Source: Candidatus Segatella mututuai
Lineage (GTDB): Bacteria; Bacteroidota; Bacteroidia; Bacteroidales; Bacteroidaceae
Length of the DNA: 16,825 nt
Reading direction: 5' to 3'
Assembly: GCA_002439605.1 (NCBI GenBank)
Contig: DJOI01000039.1
Span: 1-16,825 of the forward strand
Part shown: positions 1 through 7,364 of the stretch, piece after piece
Numbering within the stretch: position 1 is the stretch's first letter
Layout of the letters: every line of letters starts with the position of its first letter
Notes under the pieces: model-generated
The model's input: the letters and a program-made list of their open reading frames with translations, nothing else
Database searches by the model: none
What the model was told of the DNA's origin: nothing
Made by a program: the position numbers and the translations under genes

Positions 1-35
1 ATTTTTTAACTGTTACTTAGGTAATTATATAAGTG

Positions 36-43
36 CAAATATA
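36..43 (-). promoter_or_regulatory. Possible -7 element of a leftward promoter
   Basis: On the minus strand this reads TATATTTG, which fits the Bacteroidetes -7 pattern TAnnTTTG. No clear TTTG box is seen 19-21 bases upstream. Any gene it would serve lies left of the window, so this is only a candidate. Confidence 0.25.
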
Positions 44-132
44 GTGTAAATATGGGGACGTTGTTATTCGGTGCATCGACTTTTAAGAAATATTAAGAGA
101 GCTTTTGATACCCCAAGAAGTTGATGGTACCT

Positions 133-188
133 CATATACAGTTGAAGCCGCCTTCGTACTACAACGAAAGCGGCTTCAACTGTATATG
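133..188. terminator. Long inverted repeat, possible bidirectional terminator
   Basis: Arms 133-150 and 171-188 are perfectly complementary over 18 bp. Pairing continues inward at 151-157 with 164-170, with one C-A mismatch, leaving a six-base loop. The total is a roughly 25-bp hairpin. No long T-run follows on either side, so it could be a terminator of a gene left of the window, an RNA-processing structure, or a palindromic repeat element. Its distance of more than 300 bases from the permease stop makes a role for that gene uncertain. Confidence 0.45.
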
Positions 189-227
189 CAATAAGTTTTA
201 CTTGCACACTTACCAAGGCTATGCCCT

Positions 228-363
228 ATTAGGGAGCAGAACTCGTCGCTTAGGGGCAAAGTGCGATCGCTAATAGGGACTGAGCCTCGTCGCTAGTAGG
301 ACCTGGGCCTCACCCATAGTAGGGACTAAAACGCTACACTATTGGGACTGCCGGCAACTTGTT
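228..363. repeat. Six degenerate 23-base tandem units
   Basis: Units lie at 228-250, 251-271 (21 bases), 272-294, 295-317, 318-340 and 341-363. Most begin with a variant of ANTAGGGACT and several end in CTCGTCGCT. Pairwise identity of the 23-base units at 228, 295 and 318 with that at 272 is 15-16 of 23 by eye. The period is not a multiple of three, so this is not a coding repeat. There are no unique spacers between identical units, so it is not a CRISPR array. Confidence 0.65.
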
Positions 364-511
364 GTGGAGGCATAACGCAGCATGTTGAGCAAGAGCAGGC
401 GGCCCAGCGCATGGGAGATTGTCGACGATGAGCAAGGTGTGTCCCGAGTAAACCCATTCGAGGATGTCGCTGTAGCCACTTCCGAACTGGGTTGGCTCGA
501 ATCTTCTTGTT

Positions 512-1396
512 TTACTTTGTCTTCCTGTCGGCCACGTACATGCCCATCAGGATGCAAGCTGCGCCTACGAGAAAGTAGGGAGTTATCTTCTCGCCCAGCA
601 CCCACCAGGCGAACACCATCGTGGTGATGGGGTTGAAGTACACCCAGTTGGTGGCCTTCACGGCACCTAACTTGGCGATGCACCAGTTCCATGTCAGGAA
701 ACATACCATCGATGCCAGACAGCCTAAGAAGAGCAGGTTGGCAAGCACCACGGGCCGCGCCAGCACAGCGAGAGAAGGCATCCCCGGCGCCACGGCATAA
801 TAGGGCAGAATGGTAAGGACACCATAAAAGAACACCTTGCGCGTGATGAAAGAGGCACTATACTTGCCGCTCAGCGACTTCATGAGCAGCGAGTACACCG
901 CCCAGCACATGCAGGCCGTGAAGGCCAACGCATCACCAACGGGCGAGAGATGCAGCACAAACCTACCGTTGAGTACCACCACGACCATGCCCACGAAAGC
1001 CAACAACGACCCCATCAACTGGACTACATGGATGCGGGAGGAACGATAGACAAGCCTCACCAGCAGCGTGGCGAACAGAGGGCACGAGCACACAATGAGC
1101 GAGGTGTTGGTAGCCGTGGTATAGTTCATGGCCTCGTTCTCGCTCAGGAAATAGAGCGAGCCTCCCGTGATGCCTAACAACGCCATCATGCCTTCGTCGC
1201 GCCATGTCCTCGCAAAGATGCGGCGATGGTTAAAGCCCAGCATGAGCACATACGCCATGGCGAAGCGGAGGGTGAATATCTGGGCTGGCGAGAGCCCATG
1301 GAGCATCAGCACCTTGGTGGCCACAAAGGTGGTTCCCCAGACGGCTACGGTGAGGAAAGCTACAATATGGCAGAAGACATCGGTATTTTTTGACAT
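512..1396 (-). CDS. DMT superfamily permease (EamA family)
   Basis: The 294-residue protein is very hydrophobic and has about ten predicted membrane segments in two EamA-type halves, the usual size of drug/metabolite transporter superfamily permeases. The first half begins with a segment containing AVWGTTFVATK, matching the conserved WGxxF/S start of EamA repeats. The second half contains the corresponding ATNWVYFNPI and MVFAWWVLGE signatures, the latter like the family's P-x-x-a-x-l-xgE motif. It acts in the inner membrane, probably exporting or exchanging a small metabolite; the substrate cannot be read from the sequence. The start is supported by a promoter about 20 bases upstream. It diverges from the pseudouridine synthase. 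No obvious terminator follows its stop. Confidence 0.9.
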   Translation of the reverse strand: MSKNTDVFCHIVAFLTVAVWGTTFVATKVLMLHGLSPAQIFTLRFAMAYVLMLGFNHRRIFARTWRDEGMMALLGITGGSLYFLSENEAMNYTTATNTSLIVCSCPLFATLLVRLVYRSSRIHVVQLMGSLLAFVGMVVVVLNGRFVLHLSPVGDALAFTACMCWAVYSLLMKSLSGKYSASFITRKVFFYGVLTILPYYAVAPGMPSLAVLARPVVLANLLFLGCLASMVCFLTWNWCIAKLGAVKATNWVYFNPITTMVFAWWVLGEKITPYFLVGAACILMGMYVADRKTK

Positions 1397-1420
1397 ACGG
1401 TTTCAGTTTCCAAATGTGTG

Positions 1421-1452
1421 CAAAGGTAGCAAAAAACACTTAAAACGGCAAG
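1421..1452 (-). promoter_or_regulatory. Promoter of the DMT permease
   Basis: On the minus strand, CTTG (1449-1452) is followed after 20 bases by TACCTTTG (1421-1428). This matches the Bacteroidetes primary sigma pattern and would give a short leader of about 20 bases before the ATG at 1396. Confidence 0.65.
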
Positions 1453-1502
1453 AAAAAGACTCTTTTTTTGCATTTGCATCCACCGATGTGGAATAATCTG
1501 TG

Positions 1503-1510
1503 TAACTTTG
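1503..1510 (+). promoter_or_regulatory. -7 element for the pseudouridine synthase gene
   Basis: TAACTTTG matches TAnnTTTG and lies 36 bases before the GTG start at 1546. The nearest TTTG upstream (1473-1476) is 26 bases away, longer than usual, so the -33 element is weak or different. Confidence 0.5.
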
Positions 1511-1545
1511 CCGCCCAGTAAGGAACAAAAGAAACCATAGACATC

Positions 1546-3180
1546 GTGATACTGCACAATATAGACACCACATGGCTCGAAGGCATCGAGCTGCCTCCAA
1601 GAATGAACAACCCGCTCGACTACGAGCCGCACCCTCTCTGCATCGAGGCTTGCAAGAGGCTGCAATCCTATCTGGCCCAGCGCAAAGACTGGCGCGGCGA
1701 GATAGACCGTGGCAAGATGTTTGGCGTGCTCGTCGTAGAGACTCCCGAAAAAGAAGTGGCTTACCTCACGGCATACAGTGGCCAGATAGGAGGAAGAAGC
1801 GACTGGGATGGTTTTGTACCCGCGGTATTCGACTATCTGCAGCCCGATGGATATTTCAAGCAACACGAAAGCGAAATATCAGACATCAACCTCGCCATTC
1901 ACAATTTGGAACACGACGAGCGGATGGAAAGGATAAAGCGTGACATCGATCTTCTGAAAGCAGAACACGAGCAAACCATCCATGCCTATCGGCAGAAGAT
2001 GAAACAAGCCAAGGCGCAAAGGGATGCCCGCCGACAGGAGGGCGATGTGTCGGAGGAGGAAGAAGCCGACATGACAAGGCAAAGCCAGCACATGAAGGCG
2101 GAGCTGAGACGGCTGAAGAAATCGCTGACGCAGAAGACAGCCATAGAAGAGGAATACGAGGACTTCCTGGCCGACATCAAACGGCGCAGGCAGTTGCGCA
2201 AAACACTATCGGATGCCCTGCAGCGATGGTTGTTCTCCCAGTTTCGCATGCTCAACTGCGAGGGCGAACACAAGAATCTTCTCGAGATATTCAAGGACAC
2301 GGCGGCCAAGGTTCCGCCAGCAGGCAGCGGCGAGTGCTGCGAGCCCAAGCTCCTGCAGTACGCCTACAGCCATGGCTACCGCCCCGTGCAGATGGCCATG
2401 TTCTGGTGGGGCGAGAGCCCCAAGGAGGAGATTCGCCACCATCTGCACTACTACCCTGCCTGCAACGGCAAGTGCAAGCCCATCCTGGGGTGGATGCTCC
2501 CCGAGGCTTGCGAAACCTGGAAGAAACCTTGTACGAACGACGTTAGAACGCTGTTCGAAGACCATGAGATTGCCGTCGTTTGCAAGCCTGCGGGCATGCT
2601 GTCGGTGCCTGGCAAGTGCAAGCAGCCATCCGTCTACACCTTGATGCGGCAGAGGTATCCGCAAGCCACGGGACCACTCATCGTCCACCGGCTCGACATG
2701 GCGACAAGCGGCTTGATGGTTATCGCAAAGACCGAGTTTGCCTATCACCAGCTGCAAGAGCAGTTTGCCAACCATCAGGTAGAGAAACGGTATGTGGCCA
2801 TCGTGTGCTGCCGAGACAAGGGGGCAGCCGACCGCATCGCCAAGGAAGGAACCATCAGCCTGCCATTGATGCCCGACTACCTGGACCGTCCCCGGCAGAT
2901 AGTGAGCCGCGGGCAGGGCAAGGAGGCGGTGACGAAATATCGAGTGCTTCGCCGCATCGACGACACCCACCTGCGCCTCGCCCTCCATCCCAAGACCGGA
3001 CGCACCCACCAACTGCGTGTGCATTGCGCCCACCGAGAGGGGCTGGACGCTCCCATCCTGGGCGACCCTCTCTATGGCCGTGAGCCAGCCTCGCGGTTGT
3101 ACCTGCACGCTGAAGCCATCCGCTTCGAGCATCCGCTTACAGGCAAAATTCTTTACATTGAGAGCTTGGCCACTTTCTAA
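1546..3180 (+). CDS. RluA-family RNA pseudouridine synthase, long Bacteroidota form
   Basis: The C-terminal part (about residues 333-544) is an RluA-type pseudouridine synthase domain that would isomerise uridine to pseudouridine in rRNA or tRNA. It carries the signature HRLDMATSG with the catalytic aspartate at residue 384, and the later KTGRTHQLRVH motif. Ahead of it is an extension of about 330 residues. This includes a charged, coiled-coil-like stretch (about 112-225) and a YYPACNGKCKPILGWML segment that I recall from Bacteroidota members of this family. Classic RluA is only about 220 residues. The frame starts at GTG (1546); no in-frame ATG gives a similar N-terminus, and the -7 element at 1503 fits this start. 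The RNA target cannot be told from sequence. Ends at a shared terminator. Confidence 0.9.
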   Translation: MILHNIDTTWLEGIELPPRMNNPLDYEPHPLCIEACKRLQSYLAQRKDWRGEIDRGKMFGVLVVETPEKEVAYLTAYSGQIGGRSDWDGFVPAVFDYLQPDGYFKQHESEISDINLAIHNLEHDERMERIKRDIDLLKAEHEQTIHAYRQKMKQAKAQRDARRQEGDVSEEEEADMTRQSQHMKAELRRLKKSLTQKTAIEEEYEDFLADIKRRRQLRKTLSDALQRWLFSQFRMLNCEGEHKNLLEIFKDTAAKVPPAGSGECCEPKLLQYAYSHGYRPVQMAMFWWGESPKEEIRHHLHYYPACNGKCKPILGWMLPEACETWKKPCTNDVRTLFEDHEIAVVCKPAGMLSVPGKCKQPSVYTLMRQRYPQATGPLIVHRLDMATSGLMVIAKTEFAYHQLQEQFANHQVEKRYVAIVCCRDKGAADRIAKEGTISLPLMPDYLDRPRQIVSRGQGKEAVTKYRVLRRIDDTHLRLALHPKTGRTHQLRVHCAHREGLDAPILGDPLYGREPASRLYLHAEAIRFEHPLTGKILYIESLATF

Positions 3181-3189
3181 GCATTGGCA

Positions 3190-3254
3190 TAAAAAAAACA
3201 TCGCCCAACTGGGAAAAACTTTTTCTCCAGTTGGGCGATTATTTTTTCCCAGTT
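3190..3254. terminator. Bidirectional intrinsic terminator between convergent genes
   Basis: A perfect 13-bp GC-rich stem (3200-3212 with 3227-3239) is followed on the plus strand by a T-run (3242-3247). On the minus strand it is followed by the complement of the A-run at 3191-3198. It therefore suits both the pseudouridine synthase (ending at 3180) and the convergent transporter (ending at 3316). A second pairing, 3207-3218 with 3243-3254 (12 bp), excludes the first. Confidence 0.8.
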
Positions 3255-3315
3255 AAGCGGATGTTTTTATATAGTTAGGGGGTGCTACCCTCCTCAAACA
3301 TGACTATTCAGAAAT

Positions 3316-4974
3316 CTATACAAAAAACATAATCAGCACTTGTGCGATGACCACCCTGACAAACATGCCGAGAGGATAAACCGTGGCATAACTGACGCTT
3401 GGCGTGTCGCCCTCTATCGTGTCATTGGCATAGGTGAGCGCCATGGGGTTCGCCATGCTGCCGCAAAGAATGCCGCAAATGCTGCCAAAGTCGTACTTCT
3501 TGGTTCGCAGAATGACGAGCCCCACTATCAGCACAGGCACCACGGTGATGGCAAAGCCGATGCCTACCCACATCAAGCCCTCGGGGCGCACCACCGTCTC
3601 GAAGAACTGCCCGCCGGCCTCCAGGCCTAAGCAACCCAAGTAGAGCGCCAACCCCAACTCGCGGAGCATCAGTCCGGCGCTACGGGTCATGTAAGAAATG
3701 AAGTGCACACGGGGACCCAAGGCTCCGATGAGGATTCCCATGACGATGGGGCCGCCCGCGATACCCAACCGCACAGGAGCCGTCATGCCGGGAATGCTGA
3801 AAGGCATCGTCCCGATGGCGAGACCCAATATGATGCCAAGGAAGATAGCGCCGAGGTTGGGTTCGTTGAGCGTCTTGACGGCGTTGCCCAGGAACTGCTC
3901 CACGTGGTCGATGCTGGCAGGATCGCCCACCACCGTGAGGCGGTCGCCGTACTGCAGGCGCAAGTCGTCGGTGGCAAGCAGGCGAATGTCGCCACGAAGC
4001 ACACGGCTCACGTTCACTCCATAGGTGTTACGCATGGAAAGATGCCCCAAGAGCTTGCCGTTCAGTTCTGGACGAGTAACCACGATGACGCGGCTCTCCA
4101 CCTTGGCATCGATGGCGTTCCAGTCCACCTTCTCGCGATTCCAGTCCTTGTCCACCTTCTTTCCAAAGAGTATCGACATGGCGGACACCTCGTCCTTATT
4201 GGTCACCACCAACACGCTGTCGTTGGTATGCAGCACCGTATCTGCCTGGGGCACGATCACTTGGTCGCCACGCCACACACGCGAGATGATGAACTTGCGA
4301 TGGGTAAGCATCGATATCTCGGCTATGGTGTTGCCATTCAGGGCAGGGTTCATGATGACGTACTGACCGATGGAGGTATGGTCGTCCTCATCGCTTCGCC
4401 TTATTTCCAGGTCGGCGGGCTTCACAAAGAACTTGCGCATCATCATCATCGCCAAGATGACACCCACCACACCCAAAGGATAAGTCACGGCACAGCCCAA
4501 GGCGGGACCTCCGCTGGGAAGCCCCAACTGTTGCAAAGCCTGCTGGGCGGCGCCAAGAGCCGGCGTATTGGTAGTGGCACCACAAAGAATGCCGACCATA
4601 TCGGGCAGACTGACCGGCAACAGCCAGCACAATCCCAAGGAGAAGAGAGTTCCCACCAGGATGACCGCCATGGACCAAAGATTGAGCGAAATGCCCTCAT
4701 GCCGCATGGAGCCAAAGAAGTTGGGTCCCACATAGAGTCCCAGCACATAAACAAACATGGTGAGTCCGAAGCTCTCGGCAAATGCGAGCATATTCTGGTC
4801 TATCGAAAGTCCAAGATGGCCGGCAACGATGCCCACAAAGAACACGAAGGCAATGCCGAGAGAAATACCTCGTACGCGAATCTTGCCAAGGGCAAGACCC
4901 AATGTGCAAATCAAGGAAAGGATGACGATGCCCTGCACCGCCGAATGATTGTAGATTAATCCATCAAACCACAT
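3316..4974 (-). CDS. AspT/YidE-type putative transporter with two RCK_C domains
   Basis: The 552-residue membrane protein has the AspT:YidE/YbjL layout. An N-terminal block of about five membrane segments (1-165) includes the GATTNTPALGAAQQAL motif. Two TrkA-C/RCK_C-like domains follow at about 205-270 and 290-365. A second membrane block (about 375-552) carries the matching GSMANPMALTYAND motif. AspT itself is an aspartate/alanine antiporter; YidE-like members have no settled substrate, so only the family is called. The RCK_C domains usually bind small regulatory ligands. The start has a well-spaced promoter 55-85 bases upstream. It diverges from the PfkB kinase and converges on the pseudouridine synthase, so it appears monocistronic. 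Confidence 0.9.
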   Translation of the reverse strand: MWFDGLIYNHSAVQGIVILSLICTLGLALGKIRVRGISLGIAFVFFVGIVAGHLGLSIDQNMLAFAESFGLTMFVYVLGLYVGPNFFGSMRHEGISLNLWSMAVILVGTLFSLGLCWLLPVSLPDMVGILCGATTNTPALGAAQQALQQLGLPSGGPALGCAVTYPLGVVGVILAMMMMRKFFVKPADLEIRRSDEDDHTSIGQYVIMNPALNGNTIAEISMLTHRKFIISRVWRGDQVIVPQADTVLHTNDSVLVVTNKDEVSAMSILFGKKVDKDWNREKVDWNAIDAKVESRVIVVTRPELNGKLLGHLSMRNTYGVNVSRVLRGDIRLLATDDLRLQYGDRLTVVGDPASIDHVEQFLGNAVKTLNEPNLGAIFLGIILGLAIGTMPFSIPGMTAPVRLGIAGGPIVMGILIGALGPRVHFISYMTRSAGLMLRELGLALYLGCLGLEAGGQFFETVVRPEGLMWVGIGFAITVVPVLIVGLVILRTKKYDFGSICGILCGSMANPMALTYANDTIEGDTPSVSYATVYPLGMFVRVVIAQVLIMFFV

Positions 4975-5028
4975 GACAATCTATTTCAAGCCTTATTTCA
5001 GAGTTTTATTATTTGCTAAAATCAGTTG

Positions 5029-5059
5029 CAAAGGTACTGCATTTTTCCGACTAAGCAAA
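5029..5059 (-). promoter_or_regulatory. Promoter of the AspT-type transporter
   Basis: On the minus strand, TTTG (5056-5059) is followed after 19 bases by TACCTTTG (5029-5036), a close fit to the Bacteroidetes primary sigma consensus. The predicted leader is about 45-50 bases. Confidence 0.75.
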
Positions 5060-5127
5060 AGAATGGGAATTATTTTTCGGTAAATATGCATAAATACGGG
5101 CATGGCAGAGATTATCGCCCGAAATAG

Positions 5128-5158
5128 TTTGCCGTTTCGGGGATTTATGGTAACTTTG
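5128..5158 (+). promoter_or_regulatory. Promoter of the PfkB-family kinase
   Basis: TTTG (5128-5131), 19 bases, then TAACTTTG (5151-5158). Transcription would start near 5165. This rules out the upstream ATG at 5102 as the translation start and supports the ATG at 5237. The 68 bases between this promoter and the divergent one could hold a shared regulator site, but none is evident. Confidence 0.75.
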
Positions 5159-5236
5159 CACTCGTTTTTCATCGCATCTGCAACGGCAAGGTGCCATATT
5201 TTAAAACTACAAACAGACTTTAGAAGACAAAAGACA

Positions 5237-6109
5237 ATGACAGATATTTGCTGCATAGGGCACATTACAAAAGACAAGATAGTAACGCCCAACAGAACCG
5301 TATATATGGCCGGAGGAACTTCGTTCTACTTCGCCTACGCCATCAACCAGCTGCCCAAGGACATCACGTTCTCATTGGTGACATCCATGGACCCGACCGA
5401 GACGGAGCCCGTGGAGAAAATGCGCAAGGCGGGCATCAACGTGAGGCTCAACGCATCGCGCAACACGGTGTTCTTCGAGAACTGCTACTTTGGCGAGAAC
5501 CAGGACCAACGCAAGCAAAGGGTCCTTGCCAAGGCCGACCCCTTCACCATCCAACAGCTGAAAGACGTGGAGGCCAAGGTTTTCCACCTCGGCAGTCTGC
5601 TGAGCGACGACTTCCCGCCCGAGGTGGTGGAGTATCTTGCCTCAAAGGGCAAGGTGTCCATAGACGTACAGGGGTATCTGCGGGAGGTAAGAGACGAGAA
5701 AGTTTATCCCGTAGACTGGAAGGACAAGCTGGAGGTGCTCAAAAATACATATTATCTGAAGGTAAACGAAACGGAGATGGAAACCATTACTGGCCTGAAA
5801 GACCCTCGCAAGGCAGCCCTGCTGTTGCATTCCTGGGGCGTGACAGAGGTCATCATCACCTTGGGAAGCGAAGGCTCGCTCGTCTATGTGGACCAAACCT
5901 TCCATGAGATTCCTGCCTATAAGCCCATAGAAGTGGTGGATGCCACAGGCTGTGGCGACACTTACTCGGCAGGCTATCTATACAGAAGGTTGCAAGGTGC
6001 CTCTCCTTTGGAGGCGGGCAAGTTTGCCGCTGCCATGTGCACCATCAAGTTGGAGCACAACGGGCCTTTCAACCGCACGCAGGAAGACATTCTGAAGATT
6101 ATCGGATAA
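5237..6109 (+). CDS. PfkB/ribokinase-family carbohydrate kinase
   Basis: The 290-residue protein belongs to the PfkB (ribokinase) family of ATP-dependent sugar and nucleoside kinases and is cytoplasmic. The N-terminal half has the substrate-side MAGGTSFYFAYAINQL segment (a glycine pair followed by a helix). The C-terminal signature DATGCGDTYSAGY is PfkB motif 2 (usually DTxGAGD), with the presumed catalytic base at Asp 241. NETEMETITG and ITLGSEGSLVY are the usual ATP-domain segments. The frame is open back to 5102, but a promoter lies within that stretch and homologues begin near MTDICCIGH, so 5237 is chosen. Substrate is unknown. It stands alone between a divergent transporter and a strong terminator. 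Confidence 0.88.
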   Translation: MTDICCIGHITKDKIVTPNRTVYMAGGTSFYFAYAINQLPKDITFSLVTSMDPTETEPVEKMRKAGINVRLNASRNTVFFENCYFGENQDQRKQRVLAKADPFTIQQLKDVEAKVFHLGSLLSDDFPPEVVEYLASKGKVSIDVQGYLREVRDEKVYPVDWKDKLEVLKNTYYLKVNETEMETITGLKDPRKAALLLHSWGVTEVIITLGSEGSLVYVDQTFHEIPAYKPIEVVDATGCGDTYSAGYLYRRLQGASPLEAGKFAAAMCTIKLEHNGPFNRTQEDILKIIG

Positions 6110-6180
6110 AGCCGCAAGGCACGCATGGCGATTTTTTTGCCCCGCCCAACAGTCCATATCCATTTCTGCTTTCAAGACAA

Positions 6181-6228
6181 ATGCCGAGGATGTACCCCCA
6201 CACAACGGGTACATCCTCGGCATTTTTT
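6181..6228 (+). terminator. Intrinsic terminator of the PfkB kinase gene
   Basis: A perfect 17-bp stem (6181-6197 with 6207-6223), nine-base loop and six T residues at 6223-6228. It lies about 70 bases after the kinase stop. It could also stop the convergent ECF operon ending at 6246, but there is no good T-run in that direction. Confidence 0.9.
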
Positions 6229-6245
6229 ATATAGAATAGATGGAA

Positions 6246-7298
6246 TTATTTGCTCAGCGATCGGGCTGTGAGGTCGAGCAAGCTTTGCAGGTAGTCGTCG
6301 TCGGTGTCTTTCTTCATCTTGGAGAGAGCCGTGGCGCAGAACTTCTTCTCTTCGGCGTTGAGAAGGGAGCCGTGGTCTTTGCAAAGTTTGATGATTTTGT
6401 TGGCAATGCCAGTTTGAAGGTTACGGCGCAGCTGCGACTGGAGGCTCCAGTGGTATTGTTCCTTGGCATTCTTGAAAGCGGCACGGAAGTTGTTGAACTG
6501 AGTAAGGAACTCGGCGCTGGTCTGTGGTTCGGGCTCGTTGGCAGAATACTTCTTGGCAAGATTTTTCCAATACTTCACGGTTTGTCCGTTGACCACCACA
6601 GAGTCTACGCCGTTGTTGCTGCTTACCACCACATCACTGAGCTCGTCGGACAGACTGTTCAAGTCAGCCTCCAATTTTCTCAGATCACTTATCTCGGCGA
6701 TGGTTCCATCGGGATTGACGATGGTGGTACGTCCTATGGCGCGATGGGCTCTTTCCCATACGGGGTCTTTGCCGTAGAACAGATGGATGGAGCCTTTGAC
6801 GAGTTCTTCACCGCCGTCTTTCTTGTTTCGCCGACCTGTGTCTTCATCATCGCTATCGTACCACACCAAGGTGTACACATAGCGCATGGTGCTGTCCTTT
6901 GGGTCGCGGAAATACTGCAGGTTGTAGTTGCGTTCCTTGTGCGCTCCGAAAGTGACGCTCTGTGTGTTTCTATCACCGTATGCGATGCTTTGCTGTCTTC
7001 CCGTGGAGCCTTTCTTCTTTATCATGGAAGAGTATGCCAACTTGCTGCTGGCGAGCAACGCCTGGTTGTATGTCTCTATCGGCTTGGCCTTCTTTGCAGG
7101 GACGGCATAATCGTAGGAGACGACACGTCCCTTGCCGTATTGGCTCTTGGTAGATGTGGTGACATAGTCGTTGGCGGTGAGCCAGGCTGCGAGGTTCTCG
7201 AAAGCCTCGTTGGGCATCACGATGGCTTTCTGTGCGAAGGCTGTGCCCGACACTATCATCAGGCAAGCCATGATGGCGATTCTGAGATTCTTTTTCAT
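6246..7298 (-). CDS. Secreted protein of unknown function, third gene of ECF operon
   Basis: The 350-residue protein starts with a clear Sec signal peptide (MKKNLRIAIMACLMIVSGTAFAQ, cleavage near residue 22 after AFA), so it is periplasmic or further exported. There is no lipobox cysteine and no later membrane segment. The mature part is rich in charged residues. Its middle (about 60-180) has alternating hydrophobic residues suggesting beta strands, including YVYTLVWYDSDDEDTGR. Its C-terminal third (about 200-350) looks mainly helical. I do not recognise a family. It follows the anti-sigma-like gene by 66 bases on the same strand, with AAAGGAAA ahead of the ATG, so it is probably co-transcribed with the sigma factor and may be a sensor, effector or modulator of that system. 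Confidence 0.8.
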   Translation of the reverse strand: MKKNLRIAIMACLMIVSGTAFAQKAIVMPNEAFENLAAWLTANDYVTTSTKSQYGKGRVVSYDYAVPAKKAKPIETYNQALLASSKLAYSSMIKKKGSTGRQQSIAYGDRNTQSVTFGAHKERNYNLQYFRDPKDSTMRYVYTLVWYDSDDEDTGRRNKKDGGEELVKGSIHLFYGKDPVWERAHRAIGRTTIVNPDGTIAEISDLRKLEADLNSLSDELSDVVVSSNNGVDSVVVNGQTVKYWKNLAKKYSANEPEPQTSAEFLTQFNNFRAAFKNAKEQYHWSLQSQLRRNLQTGIANKIIKLCKDHGSLLNAEEKKFCATALSKMKKDTDDDYLQSLLDLTARSLSK

Positions 7299-7364
7299 AT
7301 TGCTTTTCCTTTCTTATTTGTTGTTTCTTGTTGTGAAGTTCGTAATACGGTAGTTTGCCCGGAT

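Larger units (their letters stand above)
1..511. other. Intergenic region with repeats, no convincing gene
   Basis: No reading frame here looks like a real gene. The stretch holds a possible leftward promoter element (36-43), a long inverted repeat (133-188) and a run of degenerate 23-base units (228-363). Bases 364-511 lie just downstream of the DMT permease stop. On the minus strand they can be read as protein-like fragments in two different frames, which may be a decayed gene end, but no family is recognised. Bases 1-133 are AT-rich and otherwise featureless. Confidence 0.6.

Noticed and set aside
228..363. CRISPR array
   Set aside because: Units are adjacent and diverged, with no unique spacers and no cas genes nearby.
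2206..3201. 331-codon minus-strand frame opposite the pseudouridine synthase
   Set aside because: Shadow of a gene with intact HRLD and other RluA motifs.
3703..4959. 418-codon plus-strand frame opposite the AspT-type transporter
   Set aside because: Histidine-rich shadow translation with no family resemblance, opposite a well-recognised membrane protein.
5102..5236. 45-residue N-terminal extension of the PfkB kinase
   Set aside because: A well-spaced promoter lies inside it (5128-5158) and the PfkB fold begins at the ATG at 5237.
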